A DNA stretch of 64,000 bases, from positions 62,001 to 126,000 of the forward strand of contig NZ_JACVEW010000002.1 of the NCBI RefSeq assembly GCF_017776525.1, given 5' to 3'. Position numbers and translations under genes: made by a program. Positions 33,954 through 42,694 of this stretch are shown piece after piece. This DNA comes from Marinobacterium alkalitolerans (GTDB lineage: Bacteria > Pseudomonadota > Gammaproteobacteria > Pseudomonadales > Balneatricaceae). How positions within the stretch are numbered: position 1 is the stretch's first letter; each line of letters starts with the position of its first letter. The notes beneath the pieces were generated by a model, which did no database searches, had not been told where the DNA came from, and was given only the letters and a program-made list of their open reading frames with translations.

Positions 33954-35561
33954 ATGACCCACATGCATTCACAGCTATCCGTACCCCTGAAAGCCGACAC
34001 CATACCGGCGCTGGTATTTGAAGCATCACGCCGTTTTACCGGCAGCCCTGCCATCGAGGATCAGGGAGAAAAGATCGACTATGCCGACCTGTCCAGCCGG
34101 GCGCTGGAAGTGGCGCGCGGGCTGATGCAGCTGGGTGTAAAGCCCGGTGATCGCGTGGCCGTCTGGGCCCCCAATTCGGCACGCTGGATACTGGCGACCC
34201 TTGGGCTGCAGATGGCCGGTGCCGTGCTGGTGCCGATCAATACCCGCATGAAAGCGGCTGAGGCCTGCGACATCATCACCCGCAGTGGCAGCCGTGTTCT
34301 GTTCTCGGTGGGGGATTTTCTGGACACGGATTATCCGGCCATGCTGGCAGACAGCTGCGCGGAGCAGCTGGATATGACCATTGTCATGAGTCCGCGCAAA
34401 GGGGCGCCTCTTGCCAACAGTCTGGAGTGGGAGGCCTTTATCGAGCAGGGGCAGGCGGTCAGTGAATCCGCTGCTCGTGTGAGGGCCGGGGAGCTGACAG
34501 CCGACAGCCTGTCGGACCTGATGTTCACCTCGGGCACCACCGGCAAGCCCAAGGGGGTCATGAGTGCACATGGGGCGGCCCTGCGTGCCTTTTCGGAATT
34601 CGTGCGCATTCTGGGCCTGCGCCCGGGGGACCGCTTTCTGGTGGTGAACCCCTTTTTCCACACCTTCGGCTACAAGGCCGGCTGGTTGAGCTGCCTGCTC
34701 AGTGGGGCCACGATTTTGCCGCATCCGGTGTTTGATGCCGATGAAGTGCTGGATCGAATTGAGCAAGATCGGGTCAGCGTACTGCCGGGGCCGCCGACAC
34801 TCTATCTGTCATTGCTGGCACACCCGGAGCTGCAGCGGCGTGACCTCAGTAGCCTGAGAGCGGCCTCCACCGGGGCCTCCACCATTCCGCCCGTATTGAT
34901 CGAACGGATGCGCAATGAGCTGGGCTTTGATGTGGTGACGACCGCCTATGGCCTGACCGAATGTGGTGGCCTTGCGACCATCTGTGATCCGGACGATCCG
35001 GCTGAAACAGTCGCCGGCACCAGTGGCAAGGCGATTCCCGGTACCGAGGTCGCCATTCTGGATAAGGACGGTAACCGGTTGGGGGCGAATGAAAGCGGTG
35101 AAATCTGTATTCGCGGCTTTCATGTGATGCAGGGTTATTTCCAGAACCCCGAAGCGACGGCTGAAACCATTGATGCCGATAACTGGCTGCATACCGGTGA
35201 TATCGGCACCCTCGATGAGCGGGGCTATCTGCGGATTACCGGTCGTCTGAAAGACATGTTCATCGTGGGCGGGTTCAACTGCTACCCGGCCGAAATCGAA
35301 GCGGCACTGGTCGAACATCCTGAGGTGGCGCAAGCCGCTGTCATTGGTGTGCCGGATGAGCGCATGGGAGAGGTCGGTTGTGCCTTCGTGGTCAAGCGTC
35401 ACGGAAGCCAGCTGGATGCCGGCGGACTCATCCAGTGGTCACGCCAGAACATGGCCAATTATAAGGTGCCGCGCCAGGTACGCTTCGTGTCTGCACTGCC
35501 CGTCAACGCCTCCAATAAGGTCGACAAGCTGGTCCTCAAGCGGGACTTCACCAACACCTGA
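33954..35561 (+). CDS. AMP-forming acyl-CoA ligase, second
   Basis: 535 residues with all canonical ANL motifs: TSGTTGKPKGVM, YGLTECGG, WLHTGDIG, GRLKDMFIVGGFNCYP and C-terminal Lys in NASNKVDKL. Family resemblance is to medium/long-chain FadD3-like ligases; a C/D-ring propanoate (HIP) or side-chain acid is a possible substrate. Last gene of the kstD operon, one base after the HSD stop, so ring oxidation and CoA activation are co-expressed. Confidence 0.85.
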   Translation: MTHMHSQLSVPLKADTIPALVFEASRRFTGSPAIEDQGEKIDYADLSSRALEVARGLMQLGVKPGDRVAVWAPNSARWILATLGLQMAGAVLVPINTRMKAAEACDIITRSGSRVLFSVGDFLDTDYPAMLADSCAEQLDMTIVMSPRKGAPLANSLEWEAFIEQGQAVSESAARVRAGELTADSLSDLMFTSGTTGKPKGVMSAHGAALRAFSEFVRILGLRPGDRFLVVNPFFHTFGYKAGWLSCLLSGATILPHPVFDADEVLDRIEQDRVSVLPGPPTLYLSLLAHPELQRRDLSSLRAASTGASTIPPVLIERMRNELGFDVVTTAYGLTECGGLATICDPDDPAETVAGTSGKAIPGTEVAILDKDGNRLGANESGEICIRGFHVMQGYFQNPEATAETIDADNWLHTGDIGTLDERGYLRITGRLKDMFIVGGFNCYPAEIEAALVEHPEVAQAAVIGVPDERMGEVGCAFVVKRHGSQLDAGGLIQWSRQNMANYKVPRQVRFVSALPVNASNKVDKLVLKRDFTNT

Positions 35562-35572
35562 AAACAGCACTT

Positions 35573-35596
35573 CCGGAGGGCTTCGATGCCCTCCGG
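35573..35596 (+). terminator. Hairpin after the kstD operon
   Basis: CCGGAGGGC-TTCGAT-GCCCTCCGG, nine perfect pairs, 11 bases beyond the ligase stop. There is no U-tract, so it is a weak terminator or a message-stabilising hairpin. The remaining 35597-35745 is noncoding with nothing I can name. Confidence 0.45.
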
Positions 35597-35745
35597 CGCA
35601 ACCATCCCTTCCGAACAATCCGCACCGCGTGATCGCCACCGGCTGTCATGCTATCGTCCCGCCGACATCACCCGCGATTCCTGCCCGTGCACCCGAGTGC
35701 AGGTTCGTTCAGGGAGCAGTTTTAGCGTTTAACGGACAGCTGTGC

Positions 35746-36246
35746 ATGAATCTACGTGAAGCAACGCCAGAGGACTGGGAACAGATCTGGCCCATTTTCC
35801 ACGCCATCGTCAGTGCCGGCGATACCTATGCCTATGCGCGCGATACCACCTGTGAGCAGGGTGAAAGACTGTGGCTGGAACAGCCTCGTACCACCTGGGT
35901 GGTAGATGATGGCGGTCAGATTCTGGCCACCTACTACCTGAAGACAAACCAGGCGGGCCCGGGTAAGCATGTCTGCAACTGTGGTTACATGGTGTCGCCT
36001 CAGGCCCGAGGCAGAGGGCTGGCCACGCTGATGTGCGAACACTCTCAACAGCTGGCGCGTGAGCTGGGCTATCGGGCGATGCAGTTCAATTTCGTGGCTG
36101 CCAGCAACACGGGGGCGGTTCGACTGTGGCACAGGCTGGGGTTCGAGACGGTGGGGCGTTTACCCAAGGCCTTTAATCACCCCGAGCAGGGGTATGTGGA
36201 TGCGCTGGTGATGTATAAGTGGCTGCAGGATGAGCCTCAGGCTTGA
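35746..36246 (+). CDS. GNAT-family N-acetyltransferase
   Basis: 166 residues from ATG 35746 (MNLREATPEDWEQIWPIF), where the domain begins. The acetyl-CoA-binding motif A is present as VSPQARGRGLATLMCEHSQ. The C-terminal RLWHRLGFETVGRLPKAF is the usual GNAT end. Substrate unknown. No operator copy precedes it, so it may mark a short non-steroid stretch (35.7-37.7 kb) inside the island. Confidence 0.85.
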   Translation: MNLREATPEDWEQIWPIFHAIVSAGDTYAYARDTTCEQGERLWLEQPRTTWVVDDGGQILATYYLKTNQAGPGKHVCNCGYMVSPQARGRGLATLMCEHSQQLARELGYRAMQFNFVAASNTGAVRLWHRLGFETVGRLPKAFNHPEQGYVDALVMYKWLQDEPQA

Positions 36247-36310
36247 GGCCCGTTGAGACTGCTCCGATTCGGCTTTATTTCAGTACGAAGAAGCAGAACT
36301 GGCCAAAGAG

Positions 36311-37189
36311 ATGAATATGAGAGCCTTTTTGCTATCGGTCGGTGCGGTGTTGTTGAGTGGCTGTACCCAACTGGGGTTGAGTCTTGCCAACCTGCCTGCC
36401 CGCTTCAGTGATACCGAGATCATCCGTGACCTGGCGTACGGGCCGGACCAGCAGCACCGTCTGGACATCTATCTCCCGGACGGGGCCAGTGCGAGCTATC
36501 CTGTGCTGGTGTTCTTTTACGGCGGGCGCTGGACCGAAGGCGATAAAGCCATGTATCCCTTTGTGGGCGAGGCTTTTGCCAGTCGCGGCTATATCACCGT
36601 GATTGCGGATTACCGCAAGTATCCGCAGGTACGCTTTCCTGCCTTCGTACAGGATGGCGCCCGCGCCCTGGCCTGGGTGCACGAGCATATTGATCGCTTT
36701 GGGGGTGATGCCGGCAGGCTGTTTCTGGCCGGGCACTCTTCAGGTGCCCATATAGCGTCTCTTTTGGTGGCAGACGAGCGCTATCTGCAAGAGCAGGGCA
36801 AACGGCCCGATATCGTGTCGGCCTTTGTCGGACTGGCAGGGCCGTATGACTTTATTCCCAACGAAGATGACCTGATTGATATCTTTGGCCCGCCAGAGCG
36901 CTATCCCCAAATGCAGACCACACAATTTATTGATGGCAGTGAGCCGCCCATGTTGCTGTTGTGGGGCGAAGCAGATGAGCTGGTGTGGCGGCGTAATATC
37001 GATTTGCTCAGTCAGCGGATTCGGGAAGCCTCGGGGCAGGTGACCACACGCACCTATGCCGGGATCGATCATATAGGCATTCTGGCCAGCCTGACCTGGT
37101 TTTTGCAGCAGCAACGACCGGTCATGACCGATGTGCTCAGCTTTCTGGAGCGTCACCGCGGCGATGACCCGGGGACTGATTCGGGCTAG
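36311..37189 (+). CDS. Lipoprotein alpha/beta-hydrolase (BD-FAE/carboxylesterase type)
   Basis: 292 residues. A lipoprotein signal with lipobox LSGC (Cys18) indicates anchoring to a membrane. Nucleophile motif GHSSGAH, oxyanion-loop FFYGGRW, acid in WGEADELV and His in GIDHIGIL complete an alpha/beta-hydrolase triad. Members hydrolyse small esters. It is not the meta-cleavage hydrolase HsaD/TesD, which is cytoplasmic and has a different motif set. No operator copy upstream. Confidence 0.85.
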   Translation: MNMRAFLLSVGAVLLSGCTQLGLSLANLPARFSDTEIIRDLAYGPDQQHRLDIYLPDGASASYPVLVFFYGGRWTEGDKAMYPFVGEAFASRGYITVIADYRKYPQVRFPAFVQDGARALAWVHEHIDRFGGDAGRLFLAGHSSGAHIASLLVADERYLQEQGKRPDIVSAFVGLAGPYDFIPNEDDLIDIFGPPERYPQMQTTQFIDGSEPPMLLLWGEADELVWRRNIDLLSQRIREASGQVTTRTYAGIDHIGILASLTWFLQQQRPVMTDVLSFLERHRGDDPGTDSG

Positions 37190-37258
37190 AATTGCAGCCC
37201 CAATCGCCGGTATACAGTGACCGGCACATGTTAAGCCTGTTGCCTGATGAGGAACCGC

Positions 37259-37702
37259 ATGAGTCTCGACTGGAATATTTGCGAGCAGACCCACCCCTTT
37301 GATGCAGAGGCGCCGACTGCGGCTGGTTACCGTTTTCATCATGCCGAGTCGGACGCAGCGGAAGATCCGGCCATCAAACAGGCTATGGAAGCCAGCCTTG
37401 AAAAGGCGGTTAGCCTGCTGGACAGTAATGTGAAAAACGAATCACTGTTCTTTATGGCGGAGTGGAATCCGGCGGGAGGCGTGTTACGTCTGTCGGTGAC
37501 CGATGGTCAGAAAGCCAACGACGCGGAAGACATCGTCTGTACCCGCTTCAATGCGCTGGTTGGTGGTGAATCCGGCGGTGAGCTGACGGAGAAGGTGAGT
37601 TTCTGGGTGAAGGACTTCTTGTCCATCTGTGAACACTTCATGAATTTTTCGCTGGTTGCGCTGTTTACTGACACCAGCCGTGAGCGTGTGCAGATTCTGT
37701 AA
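37259..37702 (+). CDS. Protein of unknown function
   Basis: 147 residues from ATG 37259 (MSLDWNICEQ), favoured over an ATG four codons earlier because GAGGA lies eight bases upstream. Soluble, acidic, no signal peptide or membrane helix. I recognise no family. The C-terminal half (FWVKDFLSICEHFMNFSLVALF) is amphipathic and aromatic. It ends just before a strong convergent terminator. Confidence 0.6.
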   Translation: MSLDWNICEQTHPFDAEAPTAAGYRFHHAESDAAEDPAIKQAMEASLEKAVSLLDSNVKNESLFFMAEWNPAGGVLRLSVTDGQKANDAEDIVCTRFNALVGGESGGELTEKVSFWVKDFLSICEHFMNFSLVALFTDTSRERVQIL

Positions 37703-37708
37703 CAAGGA

Positions 37709-37740
37709 AACGGGTGGCGATGGCACTTTCGCCACCCGTT
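37709..37740. terminator. Bidirectional hairpin at a convergent gene junction
   Basis: AACGGGTGGCGA pairs perfectly over 12 bases with TCGCCACCCGTT around an eight-base loop. It lies between the stops of the unknown gene (plus) and the RND gene (minus). Confidence 0.75.
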
Positions 37741-37744
37741 GAGA

Positions 37745-40198
37745 TCAGCTGTCGCTGGTCGCCATTGCCTCTTTGCGCGGCGTGCCTGCAGCCGTTGCAC
37801 GATTCGCTTTCACCTCACCAGTATCCCGGTTCGCTGCCGTTGCCGGCTGACGCGACAGAACAGGACTCGGTTTTACGTTCAGCCAGCAGGCCAGTGCCGG
37901 CAGCAGGAAGATGGCACCCAGCACATTCACCATGAACATGAAGGCCAGCAGAATGCCCATATCGGCCTGGAACTTGAGTGCCGAGAAGGCCCAGGTCCCC
38001 ACACCGATGGTCATGGTTACGGCGGTGAACACCGCAGCCGTGCCGCGCTGGCGCATTGCCTCATAGAAAGAGGTGCGCAGATCCACGCCCCGTTTCAGCG
38101 AGTGCTGCATCTGTTCGTAGATATAGATGCCGTAGTCCACGCCCACACCCACACCCAGTGCAATGACCGGCAGGGTCGCCACTTTCAGGCCGATGCCGAG
38201 CGTGGCCATCAGGGCGTTACACAGAATGGTCACCAGCGTCAGCGGTACGATCACGCAGAGAACCCCGCGCCAGGAGCGGAAGGTTATCCAGCACAGCAGA
38301 GTGATGGCGCTGAAGATGGAGATCAGCATCTGCACTTCGGCGGTTTCCACCGCTTCGTTGGTGGCCGCGGCCACCCCGGCGTTACCGCCGGCCAGGCGGA
38401 ATTCGACACCCTCTACATTCAGAGTGTCGATAAACCCTTCGATTTCACCGATCACATGCTTGAGCGTGTCGTTCTGGTGGTTATCCAGGTACACCATCAT
38501 GTTGATGGTTTTGCATAGCTCATTGTTCAGGCCCAGCTCCGGGTTGGCTGCCTGGCTGCCCGAGCGCAACGCCATGGAGGAACGCTGCAGAGTGCGCCAC
38601 AGCGGGTTGCCTTCGTTATTGCCGGACACGTACAGCTTGGCCATGCCGGCCACGGTACTGACCGACTGAACCCCCGGTACGCCCCGCATGTGGAAGTCGA
38701 AGCGATCAACGGCATTCATCACTTCCCAGTCCAGACAGGCTTCAGAGGCGCGGTCGGTTTCCACGTATACCGAGAGCACATCCATGCCGATGGAGTAGTC
38801 ACTGATGATCTTGTCGTTATCCTGGTTGTAGCGGGAATCCGCCCGCAGCTCGGGTACCCCGGTGCCGATGTCCCCGGTCAGCAGGGAGCGGGACTGCCAG
38901 GTGCCCAGCGCCAGCAGGACCAGCATGATGCTGATGCTGGCCAGTGCCGGTCGTGGCTGAGACAGGGCGGAAATCTTCCACCACAGCGGGTGTTTTTCAT
39001 GGGCACTGTCGTCGGCCTTCAGGGCCATTTTCTCCAGTCTCAGGTGCGACAGGATGATCGGCATGAACATCTTGTTGGTGAGGATCATCAGTGCCACGCC
39101 CAGACAGGCGGTGACGCCCAGTTCATGCACGATGGGGATATCGATCACCATGATCACCATAAAGCCCAGGGCGTTGGCCAGAAGCGCAACGGTACCGGGA
39201 ATGGCCAGTTTGCGGATGGCGCTTTCGGCCGCTTCGATCGCACTCATGCCGGACAGGACATCCAGTTTCCAGGCGTTGGTCATCTGTACCGCGTGAGAGA
39301 CTCCGATGGAGAAGATCAGGAAGGGAACCAGAACCGACATGGGGTCGATGCCATAGCCGATCAGCGGCAGGATGCCCAGCAGCCAGATGACGGGCAGCAG
39401 CGCCACCACAATGGCCAGCAGTGTCAGGCGCAAAGAGCGGGAGTAGAGCCACAGCAGGGCAAAGGTGATGGCAAAGGCGACCGCGAAAAACACGACGACA
39501 GTCATCAGGCCATCCATCACATCCCCCATCACCTTGGAAAAGCCGATGATGTGCACGTTGATATTGTCATCGCTCAACTGGCTGCGGATCTTTTCAAGGT
39601 GACGCGCCACGGCGGCATAGTCGGTTTTCTCGCCGGTTTCCGGATCCAGCTCCAGCAGCTCGGCCTGCACCATGGCGGACTTGAGGTCATTGGAGACCAG
39701 ATTGCCCACCTGGCCGGACTTCTGCACGTTGGAACGGACCTGAGCCAGCCCCTCGGCATCTGCCGTAAACCGGGAGGGAATTACCACACCGCCGGTGAAG
39801 CCGTATTCGGTGACTTCGATGTAGCGCACTTCCGGCGTAAACAGCGAGCGGACGCTGGGGCGGCTGATACCGGGGGTAAAGAACACCTCGTCGGTGGCTT
39901 CACGCAGCTTGTCCATGAACTCGGCGTTGTAGATGTCGCCTTCGCCGGTCCACTCAAGGCTGACCATTACCCGGTTGGCTCCGGTGAACTCTGCAGAGTG
40001 TTCCAGAAAGGCCTGCATATACTCATGCTTGAGCGGGATCAGCTTGTTGAAGCCGGGGTCGAAGCGCGTCTGAACGGCCGAGAACCCCAGCAGAACGGTA
40101 ATCAGAAGAAACATCAGGCCCAGCGGCTTGCGCGCGGTGATCAGGAACCGGGCCGAACTGTCGACAAAGCGTTGTACGAGTGAAGGCTGGTGCGGCAT
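37745..40198 (-). CDS. MMPL-type RND-family transporter
   Basis: 817 residues. A first hydrophobic helix at about 25-45 is followed by a large periplasmic loop, then a bundle of helices (about 230-390), a second loop and a second bundle ending near residue 780. The GVGVDYGIYIYEQM segment is the GxGxDY motif of MMPL/sterol-sensing RND proteins and the N-terminal FDPGFNKLIPLKHEYM is typical. Proton-driven transport of hydrophobic molecules across or from the inner membrane is expected. Starts two bases after the YCF48 stop. The C-terminal 40 residues are low-complexity Ala/Thr/Arg. Confidence 0.85.
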   Translation of the reverse strand: MPHQPSLVQRFVDSSARFLITARKPLGLMFLLITVLLGFSAVQTRFDPGFNKLIPLKHEYMQAFLEHSAEFTGANRVMVSLEWTGEGDIYNAEFMDKLREATDEVFFTPGISRPSVRSLFTPEVRYIEVTEYGFTGGVVIPSRFTADAEGLAQVRSNVQKSGQVGNLVSNDLKSAMVQAELLELDPETGEKTDYAAVARHLEKIRSQLSDDNINVHIIGFSKVMGDVMDGLMTVVVFFAVAFAITFALLWLYSRSLRLTLLAIVVALLPVIWLLGILPLIGYGIDPMSVLVPFLIFSIGVSHAVQMTNAWKLDVLSGMSAIEAAESAIRKLAIPGTVALLANALGFMVIMVIDIPIVHELGVTACLGVALMILTNKMFMPIILSHLRLEKMALKADDSAHEKHPLWWKISALSQPRPALASISIMLVLLALGTWQSRSLLTGDIGTGVPELRADSRYNQDNDKIISDYSIGMDVLSVYVETDRASEACLDWEVMNAVDRFDFHMRGVPGVQSVSTVAGMAKLYVSGNNEGNPLWRTLQRSSMALRSGSQAANPELGLNNELCKTINMMVYLDNHQNDTLKHVIGEIEGFIDTLNVEGVEFRLAGGNAGVAAATNEAVETAEVQMLISIFSAITLLCWITFRSWRGVLCVIVPLTLVTILCNALMATLGIGLKVATLPVIALGVGVGVDYGIYIYEQMQHSLKRGVDLRTSFYEAMRQRGTAAVFTAVTMTIGVGTWAFSALKFQADMGILLAFMFMVNVLGAIFLLPALACWLNVKPSPVLSRQPATAANRDTGEVKANRATAAGTPRKEAMATSDS

Positions 40199-40200
40199 GA

Positions 40201-41181
40201 TCAGGCTCCTTTCGACGTTTTCAGGTCTGCCAGCGACAGGGCCGGCAGCAGGCCACGATCACTGCTCATCAGCAGCTCCCCCGAGTCCAGCCGTGCCAGG
40301 TCGGTCACGGTCATGCGCCCGCCCTTGTGCAGAAAATTGAAACTGCGCCCGCCATCTTCACTGCGCAGCAGCACGCCGCCCTGACCCGCGAGCAGCAGGT
40401 CGCCGTTCTCGAGCTGTCGATGCGCAAATAAAGAAGCTTTCAGCTTGCCGCCCACGGATTCCCAGGTGGCGCCGTTGTCTTCACTGCGGAAGATGTTGCC
40501 GCGCATGCCGTAAATGACCCAGACATCACCGGCCAGGTTGAAGCCGCCGTAGAAGGAGCCGTTGTAAAACTCGGGAATCGGCTGCCAGTTCTGGCCGCTG
40601 TCGGTGGAGCGGAAGACGGTGCCTGCCTCACCCACGATGAGCCAGGTACGGTGATCTTCAGACGGCAAGAGGGCGTTCAGGTGCCAGTCCGTTCCATTGG
40701 GGGGCGGCATTTCGGACCAGCTGCGGCCATCGTCACTGGATACCAGTGCCTGACCGAATGCCCCGATCGCCATCCATACACCTGATGGCAACTGATTAAC
40801 GCTCAGCAGCGGTTCACCGCCGGGGTTAAAGGCCACTTCCTGCCAGCTGTTGCCGCCATCGGTGGTGCGCAGAATCCAGCCTTCGTGGCCGATGGCCAGG
40901 CCGTTGTTCTGATCCGTGAAATGCAGGCGCGTAATCAGCGCATGGCGCTGATGCGACAGGGTTGCCCGGGTCCAGCTTTTGCCCTGATCGGTGGAGATCA
41001 GGATGTGGCCCAGTTCACCGGCGGACAGAAGCCCGGCCGAGGTTTGGGTGATGCTGGTGAGGTTCATGTTGGTCACCGGGATCTGACGGGGGCCGAGTGG
41101 ATCGGTATCCCGGTGCGAGAACGCAAAGATTCCCGCCGCGGCGACGATCAGTGAGACGGCGATGCCAAGGGTCACACGCAT
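40201..41181 (-). CDS. YCF48/BNR-repeat beta-propeller protein
   Basis: 326 residues with an N-terminal hydrophobic anchor or signal (GIAVSLIVAAAGIFAFS) and six Asp-box repeats: TDQGKSW, TDGGNSW, SDDGRSW, TDSGQNW, EDNGATW and EDGGRSF. The result is a six- or seven-bladed periplasmic propeller of the YCF48/HCF136 type. In several proteobacterial clusters such proteins are paired with MMPL transporters and DUF1302/DUF1329. First gene of the operon; operator copy 8a lies 105 bases upstream. Confidence 0.85.
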   Translation of the reverse strand: MRVTLGIAVSLIVAAAGIFAFSHRDTDPLGPRQIPVTNMNLTSITQTSAGLLSAGELGHILISTDQGKSWTRATLSHQRHALITRLHFTDQNNGLAIGHEGWILRTTDGGNSWQEVAFNPGGEPLLSVNQLPSGVWMAIGAFGQALVSSDDGRSWSEMPPPNGTDWHLNALLPSEDHRTWLIVGEAGTVFRSTDSGQNWQPIPEFYNGSFYGGFNLAGDVWVIYGMRGNIFRSEDNGATWESVGGKLKASLFAHRQLENGDLLLAGQGGVLLRSEDGGRSFNFLHKGGRMTVTDLARLDSGELLMSSDRGLLPALSLADLKTSKGA

Positions 41182-41286
41182 GGCAAAACTCCTTATGTTG
41201 AGGCCTTCAGGCAGGGTTTGTTTTTGTACTACTGGCCTGGTGCTCGAACAGTACGGTTTCCATTATTCGCAGACAGGTGCGAGCGG

Positions 41287-41305
41287 CATCGTCCAAATGG
41301 GCTAG
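41287..41305 (-). promoter_or_regulatory. Island operator, copy 8a (upstream of the YCF48-RND operon)
   Basis: Minus-strand CTAGCCCATTTGGACGATG, oriented towards the YCF48 gene 105 bases away. AATAAT (41262-41267 on the minus strand) lies 19 bases downstream, a good -10 at the distance expected if the site overlaps the -35 region. Confidence 0.7.
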
Positions 41306-41337
41306 GGGTGGCTGACGGTGATAACTGGTGAGGGCTG

Positions 41338-41356
41338 TTAGTCCGAATTGACGATG
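41338..41356 (+). promoter_or_regulatory. Island operator, copy 8b (upstream of hsaA)
   Basis: TTAGTCCGAATTGACGATG, oriented towards hsaA, 101 bases from its ATG. Copies 8a and 8b are arranged back to back in the 276-base divergent region, one for each operon; the region holds nothing else I can identify apart from the A-rich leader at 41426-41440. Confidence 0.72.
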
Positions 41357-41457
41357 AGTACGCACGAAGCGTGTGGAAATCTGCGAGTCGTAAGGAGAAG
41401 GTCGGTGCAGCCGGTCATGCCCGATCAACATAAATAATAATCGAGGAGACTCGTGCA

Positions 41458-42684
41458 ATGGGCGTGTTGACGAACAACTTCATAGCAGCGACAGCCGATG
41501 AAGAATATATGACGCCGGAAGCGGTCCGCCTGGTCAAGGCAGCCGAAGAGCTGGCGCCCACCCTGAAAGAGCGTGCGCGCGATGCGGACAATGCGGGCAT
41601 GGTGCCGCGTGAAACGGTTAAGCAGATGCAGGAAGCAGGTCTGTTTCGTGTCCTTCAGCCCAAGCGCTGGGGGGGATACGAGCTGGATCCGCGCGTGTTT
41701 TACCGTGTACAGATGGCACTGGCCAAGGGCTGCATGTCCACGGCCTGGATCTATGGCGTGATTGGGGTTCACAACTGGCAGCTGCCGCTGTTCCCGGAGC
41801 AGGCGCAGCAGGATGTCTGGGCTGACGGCAATGACGGCACCCTGATCGCATCCACCTATATGCCGGTCGGCAAGGCCGAGGCGGTCGACGGTGGATATCG
41901 CTTCTCCGGCCGCTGGGGCTTCTCCAGTGGTGTTGACCACTGCGACTGGATTTTCCTGGGCGGTCTGCTGCCGAAGAAAGACAACCCGGATGAGCTGGAG
42001 CACACCACCTTCCTGTTGCCGCGCAGTGACTTTGAAGTCGTCGAAAACTGGGATGTACATGGCCTGCGTGCCACCGGCAGTCATGACATTGTGGTGAAGG
42101 ATGCCTTTGTTCCGACACACCGTACTCACCGTACCAACGACCACTCCGATGCGGGCTGCCCGGGTCGTGAAACCAATACGGGCTGGATCTACAGGATTCC
42201 GTTTACTCAGGTATTCCAGCGTGCCGTGTCCTCTGCCTGTTTGGGTGCCACCGATGGTGCGATTGAAGAGTTCCGTACCCGTGCCGGCGCGCATGTCGGC
42301 AAGCATGGCGCGAAGACGGCAGAAGACCCCAATGCCCAGCTGGCGGTTGCCGAAGCGATGATTGCGGTGGATCAGCTCAAACTGGTGCTGTTCCGCAACT
42401 ATGCACGCATCGTGCACTGTGCCAAGACCGGCGAGAAAATGCCGGTTGAAGAGCGTCTGATGCAGCGGGCACAGGCATCGCTGGTGCCCAAGCTGTGTGC
42501 CGAAAGGGTGAGCGAGCTCCTGCGCGCCTGTGCCGCATCCGGGCTCTACCGTGACAATCCGATCGAGCGCATTTTCCGGGATATTCATCAGGCGCGCGGC
42601 CATATCGCCAACAATGCCGATGCCTACGCCCGTGCCAGCGGTGCCGTCATGCTGGGGCTGCCCAATACCGACCCGTACATCTAA
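41458..42684 (+). CDS. hsaA: 3-HSA 4-monooxygenase, flavin-dependent oxygenase component
   Basis: 408 residues of the acyl-CoA dehydrogenase-fold two-component monooxygenases and very like HsaA: FRVLQPKRWGGYE, AWIYGVIGVHNWQLPLF, YMPVGKAEAVDGGY, GFSSGVDHCDWIFLGG and GLRATGSHDIVV. It hydroxylates 3-hydroxy-9,10-secoandrostatrienedione (3-HSA) at C4 to the catechol DHSA, using reduced flavin from HsaB (17.4 kb). GAGGAG RBS. Its two-gene operon also encodes KshB, so two flavin/iron oxygenase systems are co-expressed here. Confidence 0.92.
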   Translation: MGVLTNNFIAATADEEYMTPEAVRLVKAAEELAPTLKERARDADNAGMVPRETVKQMQEAGLFRVLQPKRWGGYELDPRVFYRVQMALAKGCMSTAWIYGVIGVHNWQLPLFPEQAQQDVWADGNDGTLIASTYMPVGKAEAVDGGYRFSGRWGFSSGVDHCDWIFLGGLLPKKDNPDELEHTTFLLPRSDFEVVENWDVHGLRATGSHDIVVKDAFVPTHRTHRTNDHSDAGCPGRETNTGWIYRIPFTQVFQRAVSSACLGATDGAIEEFRTRAGAHVGKHGAKTAEDPNAQLAVAEAMIAVDQLKLVLFRNYARIVHCAKTGEKMPVEERLMQRAQASLVPKLCAERVSELLRACAASGLYRDNPIERIFRDIHQARGHIANNADAYARASGAVMLGLPNTDPYI

Positions 42685-42694
42685 GGAGTAAGCC

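Noticed and set aside
36311-37189. Lipoprotein alpha/beta-hydrolase as the missing meta-cleavage hydrolase HsaD/TesD
   Set aside because: It has a lipobox and BD-FAE-type motifs, would be membrane-anchored outside the cytoplasm, and lacks the operator.
38690-40183. Roughly 500-codon plus-strand open frame opposite the RND transporter
   Set aside because: Composition is His/Gln/Gly-rich shadow coding with no family motif; the minus-strand MMPL protein explains the conservation.
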